64,000 bases of DNA from Modestobacter sp. DSM 44400 (GTDB lineage Bacteria; Actinomycetota; Actinomycetes; Mycobacteriales; Geodermatophilaceae). The notes beneath the pieces were generated by a model. It ran no database searches, was not told where the DNA came from, and saw only the letters and a list, made by a program, of their open reading frames with translations. The translations under genes were made by a program, and so were the position numbers. The stretch lies in assembly GCF_900107175.1 (NCBI RefSeq), contig NZ_FNOZ01000017.1:1-64000 (forward strand), written 5' to 3'. Below are positions 1 to 6,628 of the stretch, one piece after another. The first letter of the stretch is position 1. Each line of letters begins with the position of its first letter.

Positions 1-217
1 GCACCGCCAGCGGCGCCTCCCCGTAGGGCAGATCCCGTGGCGATGTCGTCCGGCGCTGCCGCACGCTGGTCGAGACCACCCCGCACACCGGGCACGCCGC
101 CGCGGTCTCCTCCTCGGTGATCACGTGCACGACTCGGGTCCCGTCCGCGGCGCGCAGCACCTCGCGCACTCGAACTCCGGGCAGGCCGAACAGGATCGTC
201 GTACCGTCTGAACTCAC
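1..217 (-). CDS. ISL3-family transposase, N-terminal 72 residues (runs off the window)
   Basis: This partial gene begins with GTG at 217 and reads out of the window on the left. The visible N-terminus has the ISL3 layout: a short beta-rich start (ILFGLPGVRVREV), then the first CPVCG knuckle of the zinc ribbon (around residues 42-46), then RQRRTTSPRDLPYGE, which resembles the conserved 'R-x-R-x-x-R-D-L-P' stretch that precedes the second zinc knuckle. The catalytic DDE domain lies beyond the window. It encodes the transposase of the insertion sequence ending near 338. Whether the full gene is intact cannot be judged. Confidence 0.8.
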   Translation of the reverse strand, partial: MSSDGTTILFGLPGVRVREVLRAADGTRVVHVITEEETAAACPVCGVVSTSVRQRRTTSPRDLPYGEAPLAV

Positions 218-338
218 TCGTGGCCCCTCTGCTGTCGGCTCGTATCCACCGTCAGCATCGAGGGGCCACGGGCTTCTCAGCCCGAGGCCGCGATCCTCAC
301 AAGATCATGTCCTTCTTCCCCCTCAAGTTCGAAGAGCC
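1..338 (-). mobile_element. ISL3-family insertion sequence, right-hand end only
   Basis: The window opens inside an insertion sequence. A transposase starts at 217 and reads leftward off the window, and outside its start lies a terminal sequence that reads GGCTCTTCGAACTTGAGGGG on the minus strand and ends at 338. Tips that begin GGCTCTTC or similar are typical of ISL3 elements. Positions 220-229 and 260-269 form a 10-bp inverted repeat (GTGGCCCCTC/GAGGGGCCAC) just upstream of the transposase. ISL3 elements usually duplicate 8 bp of target, so GCCATGGG at 339-346 is the candidate duplication. The other end is outside the window, so this cannot be confirmed. Confidence 0.75.
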
Positions 339-341
339 GCC

Positions 342-497
342 ATGGGCGGGGTTGTGCCGCCGACTGACGAGCTGCGCCAGGCGGCATCCAAGTTGCTCAG
401 GGTCCCGCTGTCGGACCTCTTCACCGCCGAGTCGCTGGCCGAGGTTTGCCGCCCGCTCCCGCCGGGGCTGCGGCGCAAGTCGGCGGCCCAGCGATGA
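342..497 (+). CDS. small hypothetical protein of the mobile element, probably cut by the insertion sequence
   Basis: A 51-residue frame starts four bases after the insertion-sequence end and stops in an ATGA overlap with the next gene. The product (MGGVVPPTDELRQAASKLL...) has two predicted helices and a basic C-terminus. The stretch LRQAASKLLRVPLSDLFT looks like the end of an XRE-type or transcription-accessory domain, but this is not secure. Because the frame stays open back into the insertion sequence, the original gene may have been longer, with its 5' part displaced by the insertion. The ATG at 342 is then only the first start available. Function unknown. Confidence 0.4.
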   Translation: MGGVVPPTDELRQAASKLLRVPLSDLFTAESLAEVCRPLPPGLRRKSAAQR

Positions 498-760
498 GCG
501 CTCTTGACGATCTCTCCCTCATCGCCAAGCACGCTCTCTGGGTCGGCTGCATGGCCGCGAGCGTGCCCGTGCCGCTGAGCGACCCGGCGACCGTCGAGCG
601 TGTGTCGTCGCTGCTGCGGTCCGGGTCCTCGACAAGCAAAGAGGGCCCAGGCGTCAGGACTGGACCCTCTTCACTCTCCACCCACCACACCGCGTCGGGG
701 CGGCCTGCCAGTCACCCCTCACGAGCCTCGTCATGTGAGGTTCGCTATGACTCAGAGTAA
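494..760 (+). CDS. hypothetical 88-residue protein upstream of the primase
   Basis: The start overlaps the previous stop (ATGA at 494-497), and the end overlaps the primase start by 14 bases, so the three genes are probably translated together. The N-terminal half (MSALDDLSLIAKHALWVGCM to about residue 38) reads like a folded helical segment with conserved hydrophobic spacing. The second half is Ser/Thr/His-rich and low in complexity and may be disordered. I recognise no family. Small proteins in this position are common in actinobacterial integrative elements and often act in copy control or excision. That role is only inferred from position. Confidence 0.5.
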   Translation: MSALDDLSLIAKHALWVGCMAASVPVPLSDPATVERVSSLLRSGSSTSKEGPGVRTGPSSLSTHHTASGRPASHPSRASSCEVRYDSE

Positions 761-2624
761 CGAGGTTGTGACTGCTATGGCTGAGGCCGATGCCCCCGTC
801 ATCCAGTACACCGACGCATCGTTTGTGCGGCTGAATGGACGCGTCGCCAAGGAGCCGGGCTGGCAGCTCACGAGGTTGACATGGCCTGCTGTCGAAGGCG
901 ATGACAGCTTCGGCATCAACTGCGGGCTGTCCGGCTTTGTGGTCATCGACTGCGACACCAAGGAAGTCGATCCCGGTGACGGGGAGGGTCCTCTCTGGCT
1001 CTTCGGCGAGCAGTCGCTGGACGACTTCCTGTGGCACAACAGGATCACGCTGCCGCCGACCTTCACGGTGCGGACTCCGCGCGGTGGCGTGCACCTCTAC
1101 TTCCGGATGCCGCCGGGCACGTCGCTGGGCAACCAGACGGACTGGCTGCCGGGCGTGGACTACAAGTCCACCGGCGGGTACGTCGTCGCCGCCGGGAGCC
1201 GGGTGGCCGCTGATCCGTCGAAGGGCAAGCCCGCCGGAAGCTATGAGCCGGTCGACTCGTCGGTGCAGGTCGCGGACCTGCCTGACGTCCTCCTGACGGC
1301 CCTGCGGACGCGTCAGCGCGGCGATCGTCGCGGCGAGCCCATCGGCGGCAACGTCGATGATCTCGCTGGGGCGCGCGACGACCTGTGGGACTTCGGATCG
1401 CCGGTCGGTCCGGGTGAGCGCGACGACGTCGCGTTCCGGTTCGCGTCGTCGCTGCGGAACTCCATGTCGATCAAGACGAAGGCGAAGCGGCTCATGGAGC
1501 TGCGGCACCGCGACTTCGTACAGCCGGTGGGTAACACGTTCCTGCTGGAGACGGCGCTGGCCAAGGTGGACAACGCGTGGGCGAACTACTCGGAGCCGAC
1601 GGCCGAGACCTGGCAGACCGAGGCAGCGGCGGCGCTGGTCGCCACCACTCCCCCGGCTCCGGTCACGCCGATCGAGTCGCCGCAGACGCGGGCCGCGTAC
1701 ATCCGGTCTCGGCTGCTGGCCGAGGACGAGCTGGACCTGCTGCCGGAGCCGGAGTTTCTCATCGGTGACGATCTGCTTCCCGCCGACGCGGTAGGCATGC
1801 TCATCGCGGCACCGGGCACCGGCAAGACGCTGCTGGAGCTGGACTGGGCGCTGTGCATCGCCGCCGGCCAGCCCTGGCACGGCCGGTCTGTCCGGCAGGG
1901 CCGCGTGCTCTACGTCTACGCCGAAGGTGCACGCGGCCTGCGGCTGCGCCGCGATGCATGGCGCGCCTACAACGGCGGGCTCATCGTCGGCTCGAACGCG
2001 ATGTTCTACCCGTCGACGGTGCCGCTGCTCGATCCCGGCTGGGTGAGCGGTCTGGTCGAAGTCGTCGCGGAGCTGAGCCCGGCGCTGGTGGTGATCGACA
2101 CGCTGGCGCGTGCTACCGCCGGTGCTGACGAGAACTCCGTTAAGGACATGGGCCGTGCGCTCGAAGCCGCGCACGCGATCCGTGAGTCGTCGGCCTGCGC
2201 CGTCCAGCTGGTGCACCACACCAACCGGAGCGGCGAGTACCGCGGCTCCAGTGCCATCGAGGCGGCGGTCACCGACATGATGACCTTGAGCCGCATCAAC
2301 CCGGGCATGGTCATGCTGCGGCAGTCCAAGCGCAACGACGGCGAACCGTTCGATGACCTTCATCTGCGGTTCGAGGCCGTCGAGAAGTCCGGCGTACTGG
2401 TCCCCAACGACGGCATCCGGCAACTGCTGGACGGTGACATCAAGGCCAAGGTGCGGGCCGCGCTCGCCGTGCTTCGGTCAGCCACAGCGGGCCAGATCAC
2501 CGAACACACCGAGGCCAACACCAAGGCCGTTCAGCGGGCGCTGACGGCGCTGATGGAGAGCGGCGACGTTCTCCGCGACGGACCGAGCAACCGGCCGGTC
2601 TACCGGCTGGCGGTGGCGCTCTGA
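747..2624 (+). CDS. bifunctional primase-polymerase / RepA-like helicase
   Basis: This 625-residue replication protein has two parts. The N-terminal archaeo-eukaryotic primase/polymerase domain (about residues 20-210) shows the acidic pair in VVIDCDTK (near 67), the GGVHLYFR strand and the STGGYVVAAGS loop typical of bifunctional primase/polymerase (Prim-Pol) proteins. The C-terminal RecA-fold ATPase (about 330-560) has Walker A APGTGKT near 357, Walker B ALVVIDTLARA and the LVHHTNRSGEYRGSSA segment seen in RepA/AAA_25 hexameric helicases. A short winged-helix-like tail follows (about 570-620). ATG 747 was chosen because it has GAGG upstream and begins just before the primase fold. The next gene overlaps its stop. 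It is likely the autonomous replication enzyme of the element. Such fusions are usual in phage satellites and integrative plasmids. Confidence 0.88.
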   Translation: MTQSNEVVTAMAEADAPVIQYTDASFVRLNGRVAKEPGWQLTRLTWPAVEGDDSFGINCGLSGFVVIDCDTKEVDPGDGEGPLWLFGEQSLDDFLWHNRITLPPTFTVRTPRGGVHLYFRMPPGTSLGNQTDWLPGVDYKSTGGYVVAAGSRVAADPSKGKPAGSYEPVDSSVQVADLPDVLLTALRTRQRGDRRGEPIGGNVDDLAGARDDLWDFGSPVGPGERDDVAFRFASSLRNSMSIKTKAKRLMELRHRDFVQPVGNTFLLETALAKVDNAWANYSEPTAETWQTEAAAALVATTPPAPVTPIESPQTRAAYIRSRLLAEDELDLLPEPEFLIGDDLLPADAVGMLIAAPGTGKTLLELDWALCIAAGQPWHGRSVRQGRVLYVYAEGARGLRLRRDAWRAYNGGLIVGSNAMFYPSTVPLLDPGWVSGLVEVVAELSPALVVIDTLARATAGADENSVKDMGRALEAAHAIRESSACAVQLVHHTNRSGEYRGSSAIEAAVTDMMTLSRINPGMVMLRQSKRNDGEPFDDLHLRFEAVEKSGVLVPNDGIRQLLDGDIKAKVRAALAVLRSATAGQITEHTEANTKAVQRALTALMESGDVLRDGPSNRPVYRLAVAL

Positions 2625-3202
2625 TGGCCGCCGATCAGTCGGCCACGGACCGGCCGGTCGAGGAGCCCGTCGGACCCGGCTTGTCCGATGAGATCGACCG
2701 TCTTGTCCGACGGGAGGACAACACAACTTCCGAGAAACTGCTGGTCAGCGGGTCCGTCGGACAGAGTGTCCACCCGTCGGACAGTCGTTGTCCCGTCGTC
2801 GGACAGGACAGGGTGGGGGTACGTAGTACCCCCCCTGTCCACCGGGGCCGTCCACCGGACGCGTCCAGTGAGAGCGATCAACTGCGCCAGCTGTCGGAGC
2901 TGCTCGGCGTCCACGTCGAAGACGTCGAGCTGTGGGAGAGCCCGACTGACGGCCGCCGCCGCTGGTACTTGGTGATGACCCAAGATCGCCGCCAGTGGGC
3001 CGTCCCGGTCCACAGCCGAGAGGTCCGGTCCCCCACCGCGCTGAATGCCTTGACGCGCCGCTGGGGCCGAACCCGCGCCCTCCCGGAGCTGACCAAGGCC
3101 GATGGCCGACGAGCCCTGCGCCTGATGCACGAAATCACCGAAGCCGAGGCCGCTCTCGGCCTGGACACCGACACCACCCACCTGAAGGAGAACGACCGAT
3201 GA
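2624..3202 (+). CDS. hypothetical protein overlapping a putative replication origin
   Basis: The ATG shares its A with the primase stop (TGATG), and the end overlaps the next start (ATGA). The 192-residue product has two unlike parts. Residues 1-85 are low in complexity, and their DNA carries repeated TCGGACA boxes and a large hairpin. Residues 86-185 look like a folded domain with an acidic-aromatic stretch (VEDVELWESPTDGRRRWYLVM) and a helical end. I recognise no family. The open frame through the repeats may be incidental, with the repeats being the element's origin and the true protein starting later. Possible later starts, such as GTG 2812, have no good ribosome site. Confidence 0.5.
   Translation: MAADQSATDRPVEEPVGPGLSDEIDRLVRREDNTTSEKLLVSGSVGQSVHPSDSRCPVVGQDRVGVRSTPPVHRGRPPDASSESDQLRQLSELLGVHVEDVELWESPTDGRRRWYLVMTQDRRQWAVPVHSREVRSPTALNALTRRWGRTRALPELTKADGRRALRLMHEITEAEAALGLDTDTTHLKENDR
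2669..2840 (+). other. putative replication origin: five TCGGACA iterons plus a 35-bp hairpin
   Basis: The heptamer TCGGACA occurs three times on the plus strand (2757, 2777, 2799) and twice on the minus strand (2682-2688 and 2704-2710). Within each group the copies lie 20-22 bp apart, about two helical turns. Directly to the right, 2806-2840 folds into a stem of 8 + 8 pairs with one small internal bulge and a GTA loop (GGACAGGG..GGGGTAC/GTACCCC..CCCTGTCC). Phased repeats next to a strong hairpin, immediately behind a primase-helicase gene, are how many plasmid and satellite origins are built. The repeats are seen; the function is inferred. Confidence 0.5.
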
Positions 3203-3819
3203 GCATCAACCCCAACCCTGAGCCCACCGGCGACCTCGACTGGTCAGAGGAGGACCTGTCTCGATTGGAGATGATCAGCGCGATCCCCGGCATCGCCAAG
3301 ATCGTCGGTGGCCTGGCCCAGGTGGTCGAGAACGCCCTGAGTCCCGCTCTGAGGGGCCGCAGGGTGCAGTCCTGCCTTCACATCATGGACGAGATCAACA
3401 CGCGTGCGTTCATGCCGATGGACACGGTCGAGGATGCCGAGCCTGGTCGTCGGCCCCTGCTCTGCCCCCGGCATCCGGAGCGGTTGCTCTGCAACAAGCC
3501 GGACTGCTTCTACATGCATTATCTGGCTCACCACAGCGATGAGCCCGACGTCGCGGTGTGCTTCGTCTGCTCGACGCCGGTGGCCGACTTGGAGTTCGAG
3601 GGCGTCACCGCCGAGGTGCAGCTCCACCGGCAGCTGCCCTTCTACGACGACCACCGCCACGTTGACGCCTTCTGGACCTACAGGGGCACCCTCGGCGTCC
3701 TTCCGGTCGCGTACCTCTGCCCGCGGCATGACCGGCTGATCGACCTGCCGGTGCAGTTGGCCTGGCCTACCGGGGGAACCGACGATGTGCAGCCCGAGGA
3801 CGTCTACCGGCTTGCGTAA
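3199..3819 (+). CDS. hypothetical Cys/His-rich (probable zinc-binding) protein
   Basis: The last gene of the replication operon overlaps its neighbour by ATGA. The 206-residue product has an acidic N-terminus (DWSEEDLSRLE), a helical segment up to about residue 75, then a run of potential metal ligands: CPRH, CNKPDC, HYLAHH, CFVC and, near the C-terminus, CPRH again. That gives two or three possible zinc sites (CxxH, CxxxxC, CxxC, CxxH). I recognise no family. Position suggests a replication, packaging or regulatory role in the element, with zinc used for structure or DNA contact, but this is inference. Confidence 0.6.
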   Translation: MSINPNPEPTGDLDWSEEDLSRLEMISAIPGIAKIVGGLAQVVENALSPALRGRRVQSCLHIMDEINTRAFMPMDTVEDAEPGRRPLLCPRHPERLLCNKPDCFYMHYLAHHSDEPDVAVCFVCSTPVADLEFEGVTAEVQLHRQLPFYDDHRHVDAFWTYRGTLGVLPVAYLCPRHDRLIDLPVQLAWPTGGTDDVQPEDVYRLA

Positions 3820-3888
3820 CGACCACTGCCGGTCGAGCACTTAGGCTCGGCCGGCGGGGCGGCTTCACAGGCGCCCCTCAGCAGCTGC

Positions 3889-3915
3889 TTGTCGGTCTAC
3901 CGGAGCACGTAAGTT
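3889..3915 (+). promoter_or_regulatory. possible promoter for a leaderless transcript
   Basis: TTGTCG (3889-3894) and TAAGTT (3910-3915) are separated by 15 bases, and TAAGTT ends six bases before the GTG at 3922. No Shine-Dalgarno sequence precedes that GTG. A -10 box this close to a start codon is the usual picture of a leaderless actinobacterial mRNA. The -35 match and spacing are weak. Confidence 0.3.
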
Positions 3916-3921
3916 GCCTCC

Positions 3922-4704
3922 GTGACCATGCTCATGTCCGGGTGGACGCGCCACGGAGTTGTCCTAGCCTCCGACCGCCGACTCACATATCCCGACGGAA
4001 GTATCGCCGAGGATCGAGAAAACAAGCAGGTCGTATGGAACAACGCACTTGTCATGGCGTACACGGGCTTGGCACGCCTTGGCCCGAGGGCGGAGGAGTC
4101 CACACACGACTTCATGACCAGCGCCCTCAGTAGGACTACCTCCGGCGACAGTTGGAACCCGACCAGTTTCGCAGACTTAGCGACGGCAAAACTTCGTTCG
4201 ACTCGGCGAGTCGTGAACCATAAGTCCACCGGCCTACTCTTTCTCGCAATAGGAGTCGGCGCTGACAACCGTCGGCTGGGAATCGTCATCACGAACCTGC
4301 CGGACGCCGGATGGAGCGAACAGCCGAACATGAGTTTCAGGGCCACTACGTATCAGATGCCACCCGCCTCCATCACCGTTCACGGGCAGCGACTACATCC
4401 GGCGGCGCTAAACTCAGTGTCCCGCTACCGACGCCGCATAGAGCGGCACACCAGCTCGCTCAAGCCAGTGGCTCAAATTCTCGCGTTAGCGATACAAGGC
4501 GCTGCGATGAGCGAGCCCCGAGTCGGATCTAACGTGGTCGCCACGATGATCTCCCCGGGGACTCCGTCTCAGTCTCTATATTTCCCGGGCGATCAGAGTG
4601 AAACGACCGCTTATCATCCTAATGTAATTCTGGGCCACACCATCTTGTCGGGCATTAAGATGACTTATCCGGACCAGCCGATTCGATTCCGATACCTGCC
4701 CTGA
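3922..4704 (+). CDS. proteasome-beta-like Ntn hydrolase (stand-alone, on the mobile element)
   Basis: The 260-residue product begins Met-Thr. If the Met is removed, Thr becomes residue 1, and the following TMLMSGWTRHGVVLASDRRL matches the start of proteasome beta subunits: Thr1 nucleophile, Asp17 in ASDRR, a lysine at 34 (proteasome Lys33 with one inserted residue) in NKQVV, and a Gly48 turn in AYTGLA (Gly47). No propeptide precedes Thr1. The C-terminal half has the GSNVVATMISPG stretch expected from the second sheet. The gene is clearly poorer in GC than its neighbours (codons such as CTA, ACA, TAT, AAT), stands alone, and lies between the replication and integration genes, so it looks like separately acquired cargo. 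The fold is inferred from motifs; substrate and role are unknown. A defence or anti-host function is possible. Confidence 0.6.
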   Translation: MTMLMSGWTRHGVVLASDRRLTYPDGSIAEDRENKQVVWNNALVMAYTGLARLGPRAEESTHDFMTSALSRTTSGDSWNPTSFADLATAKLRSTRRVVNHKSTGLLFLAIGVGADNRRLGIVITNLPDAGWSEQPNMSFRATTYQMPPASITVHGQRLHPAALNSVSRYRRRIERHTSSLKPVAQILALAIQGAAMSEPRVGSNVVATMISPGTPSQSLYFPGDQSETTAYHPNVILGHTILSGIKMTYPDQPIRFRYLP

Positions 4705-4739
4705 GAGGTCTGACGACCGGACTCATAGGCATGGGCGTC

Positions 4740-4835
4740 TGGGCGCCAACCCCAGCCCCACCACCTGACTGCCCGTCCCCTGGGCGCCACCCCAGCGCGA
4801 CGCGACGGAACAAGATCGCGGACTCAAGATCGCGG
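4740..4835 (+). repeat. intergenic direct repeats
   Basis: The space between the Ntn-hydrolase gene and the next gene holds two pairs of direct repeats. TGGGCGCCAACCCCAGC (4740-4756) recurs as TGGGCGCCACCCCAGC (about 4780-4795). AAGATCGCGG occurs twice 15 bp apart (about 4812 and 4826). No gene is visible here. They could be remnants of duplication or protein-binding sites. Confidence 0.5.
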
Positions 4836-4844
4836 TGGGCCGAC

Positions 4845-4873
4845 TTGCACCAAACGAGCGTCTCGTTTACATA
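4845..4873 (+). promoter_or_regulatory. promoter with an operator palindrome in its spacer
   Basis: TTGCAC (4845-4850) and TACATA (4868-4873) are separated by exactly 17 bases, a good vegetative promoter spacing. Filling that spacer is the perfect palindrome AAACGAG-CGT-CTCGTTT (4852-4868). A repressor bound there would block polymerase. A second palindrome, GCTTGA-GCGT-TCAAGC (4905-4920), lies in the leader. The transcript would serve the genes from 4953, including the recombinase. No obvious repressor gene is in the visible part of the element. Confidence 0.5.
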
Positions 4874-4952
4874 GCCTTGCTAAGCAGTTACGTTCGTCTG
4901 GGTTGCTTGAGCGTTCAAGCACGCACGTCAGGAACCCAGGAAGGCAACCGCC

Positions 4953-5273
4953 ATGATCGACTTCTCCGCCCTCGCCGCTGGTGCCACCGTCGCCGCCGAG
5001 GCCGACTTCCCCTCGGCCGCCGCGACCCGTCGCCGGGCCGCTGACCCCGCGTTCGTCCAGCTCGTCACCGACGCCACGAAGGACCACAAGCGCCGCGAGC
5101 TGCCCGGCCGGTTCAGCACCAAGCCCTTCGAAGGGCGCAAGGGTGCCAACGAGCTGAGCACCGTGGCCAACGAGCTGCACCGCGCCGCGCGCCAGGTAGG
5201 CATCAAGATCGCCGTCCGCCGCTTCGACGTCGAGGACGCCTCGGCCCGCCTGACCTTCAAGGTCGCCAAGTGA
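4953..5273 (+). CDS. hypothetical 106-residue protein, first gene of the recombinase operon
   Basis: ATG 4953 has a reasonable ribosome site (AGGAAGG upstream) and follows the operator-controlled promoter. The product has an Ala-rich start, then a basic middle (KDHKRRELPGRF, KPFEGRKGANEL) and ends in a short beta-strand pattern (IKIAVRRFDVEDASARLTFKVAK). The mix of basic residues and a small alpha/beta layout would suit a DNA-binding or nucleoid-associated accessory protein such as a recombination directionality factor, but no family is recognised. Its stop overlaps the next tiny gene, which in turn overlaps the recombinase, so the three are probably one unit. Confidence 0.6.
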   Translation: MIDFSALAAGATVAAEADFPSAAATRRRAADPAFVQLVTDATKDHKRRELPGRFSTKPFEGRKGANELSTVANELHRAARQVGIKIAVRRFDVEDASARLTFKVAK

Positions 5274-5386
5274 CCGAGCCGCTCCCCTCCCCTGGCGACG
5301 ACGACCAGGCCGACGACTTCGACGGGTATGACGAGCGCGGCGGCCCGCCCGTTGACCCCGACGACCCGGACGCGGAGCCCTGGTGA
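5270..5386 (+). CDS. 38-residue highly acidic protein coupled to the recombinase
   Basis: GTG 5270 overlaps the preceding stop (GTGA) and TGA 5384-5386 overlaps the recombinase GTG at 5383, so this frame is embedded in a chain of translational coupling. The peptide is dominated by Asp, Glu, Pro and Gly (for example PGDDDQADDFDGYDERGG) and has almost no basic residues. It may be a genuine small acidic protein, conceivably a DNA mimic or a partner of the basic protein encoded just upstream, or only a spacer that couples the two genes. The coupling at both ends favours real translation. Confidence 0.5.
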   Translation: MTEPLPSPGDDDQADDFDGYDERGGPPVDPDDPDAEPW

Positions 5387-6018
5387 ACGTCGTCGCCTAC
5401 CTCCGAGTCAGCACAAGGGAGCAAGCCGACACTGGCCATGGGCTCGACGCGCAACGCCACGAGATCCTTTCTACGGCCTCGGCTCGGGGCTGGGCGATCG
5501 TTGCCTGGACCGAGGACGCCGGCGTGTCTGGCGGGCATCTAGACCGGCGCGCGGGCTGGTTGCGCGCCATCGAGCTGGTCGAGTCGGGCCAGGCCGACGC
5601 GATCGTGGCGAGCAAGATCGACAGGGTCAGCCGCTCGGTCGCGGACTTCGCTGCTCTCGTGGACCGGGCGCAGACCTCGGGCTGGGCGTTGATCATCTTG
5701 GACATTGGGTTGGACTTGACGACGCCGATGGGCCGCTTCACCGCCCATGTCCTGTCCGCTGCCGCGCAGCTCGAGCGCGACATGATCAAGCAGCGCACAC
5801 GCGACGGGCTCGCGGCGGCGCGATCCAAGGGCATTAAGTTGGGTCGGCCTCGGTCGCTGCCGGAGGACGTCGCCCATCGGGTCATCGAGCTGCGTGCCAG
5901 CGGCGCGACCCTGGCCGCGATCGCCGACCGCTTCAACGCCGAGGGTGTGCCCACCGCCAGGGGTGGCAGCCGCTGGCACCCGGCCACCGTCCGGGCTGTC
6001 CTCACCCGAGCCGCGTAG
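5383..6018 (+). CDS. small serine recombinase (resolvase/invertase family), probable integrase
   Basis: The 211-residue protein carries the resolvase catalytic fold: the nucleophile Ser10 in YLRVSTREQ, the KIDRVSRS arginine motif near residue 70, and the long helix AAAQLERDMIKQRT. The C-terminus has KGIKLGRPRSLPED, then a helix-turn-helix (ATLAAIADRFNAEGVPTARG and the WHPATVRAVL segment) like the start of the recombinase domain in larger serine integrases. The end is short of the zinc and coiled-coil domains of phage-type large integrases. It is the only site-specific recombinase in the visible part of the element, so it may perform integration and excision, although resolution or inversion is equally possible for a protein of this size. 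GTG 5383 is set by the overlap with the acidic gene. Confidence 0.85.
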   Translation: MNVVAYLRVSTREQADTGHGLDAQRHEILSTASARGWAIVAWTEDAGVSGGHLDRRAGWLRAIELVESGQADAIVASKIDRVSRSVADFAALVDRAQTSGWALIILDIGLDLTTPMGRFTAHVLSAAAQLERDMIKQRTRDGLAAARSKGIKLGRPRSLPEDVAHRVIELRASGATLAAIADRFNAEGVPTARGGSRWHPATVRAVLTRAA

Positions 6019-6060
6019 CCCCGGCGTCAAGCGGCTGAGCGCCGTGCTGAAGACGCGACA

Positions 6061-6092
6061 ACGCCCGCTGCGAACAATCTCGCAGCGGGCGT
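6061..6092 (+). terminator. strong hairpin after the recombinase
   Basis: ACGCCCGCTGCGA (6061-6073) pairs perfectly with TCGCAGCGGGCGT (6080-6092) around a six-base loop. It lies 43 bases past the recombinase stop and is followed by TCGTCGTGTT, only moderately T-rich. This is best read as the terminator of the 4953-6018 operon. A recombinase binding site is an alternative. Confidence 0.65.
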
Positions 6093-6110
6093 CGTCGTGT
6101 TACTTGAAGG

Positions 6111-6604
6111 TCATCTCAGCCGGTGACCCCGGCAACCCATGACCTGTGCGTCCATCAGGCCATCAGCGCAGACCACCGACTGGTCGCGAGCGAAATTTCC
6201 CAGCTCCGCGCTGGGGGAACCGGTCAGGTCTCGACCAGCTCCCGCAACTCGGCCCGGCGGCAGGTCCTCCAGCACCGGCCAGGAACCACCCAGCTCCGGT
6301 GTCGCCAGCGTCTGGACGTCCACGTCCCAGAAGCCGACGCCAGTCTCATCGAGCAACTTGCCGATCTTCGAGCGAGCGGCGGCGGCGTTCGCCCCCTTGG
6401 CCACGTGTCGCAGAGGAACCCAAGATCGTCGGCCTCGTCCTCGTCCTCCGTCGTCACCCTCCGCACCTCGGCCGCGATCGCCCTGAACCCCGCCCTCTCT
6501 TCCGCCAGATGATCAAGGGCCGGTAGTCCGCTCTGGCCTGTTCCTGGCGACTTGCCGTGCCGGGTGTTTGTCCGGGGCGACGGGGGGAAGGTGGTGTCTA
6601 GCAA
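6111..6604 (-). pseudogene. possible broken minus-strand gene in an otherwise empty stretch
   Basis: Between the recombinase terminator and the secreted-protein gene (6093-6628) there is no good gene. Two minus-strand frames hold protein-like text. From about 6530 a frame reads ALDHLAEERAGFRAIAAEVR and an acidic run TTEDEDEADDLGF, which resembles the helical N-terminus of some phage head proteins. From 6404 another frame reads SKIGKLLDETGVGFWDVDVQ. If they were once one gene, a frameshift near 6400-6430 has broken it. The resemblance is weak, and the region may simply be non-coding. Confidence 0.22.
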
Positions 6605-6628
6605 CCCCTCTCCCAGAAGGAGCTATCC

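Noticed and set aside
654-2423. A 589-codon minus-strand frame opposite the primase-helicase
   Set aside because: The plus strand has clear Prim-Pol and Walker motifs, while the minus frame is Arg/Gln/Val-rich shadow text.
5383-6018. Recombinase considered as a large phage-type serine integrase
   Set aside because: At 211 residues it lacks the zinc-ribbon and coiled-coil parts; it is a small resolvase/invertase-type enzyme with a helix-turn-helix.
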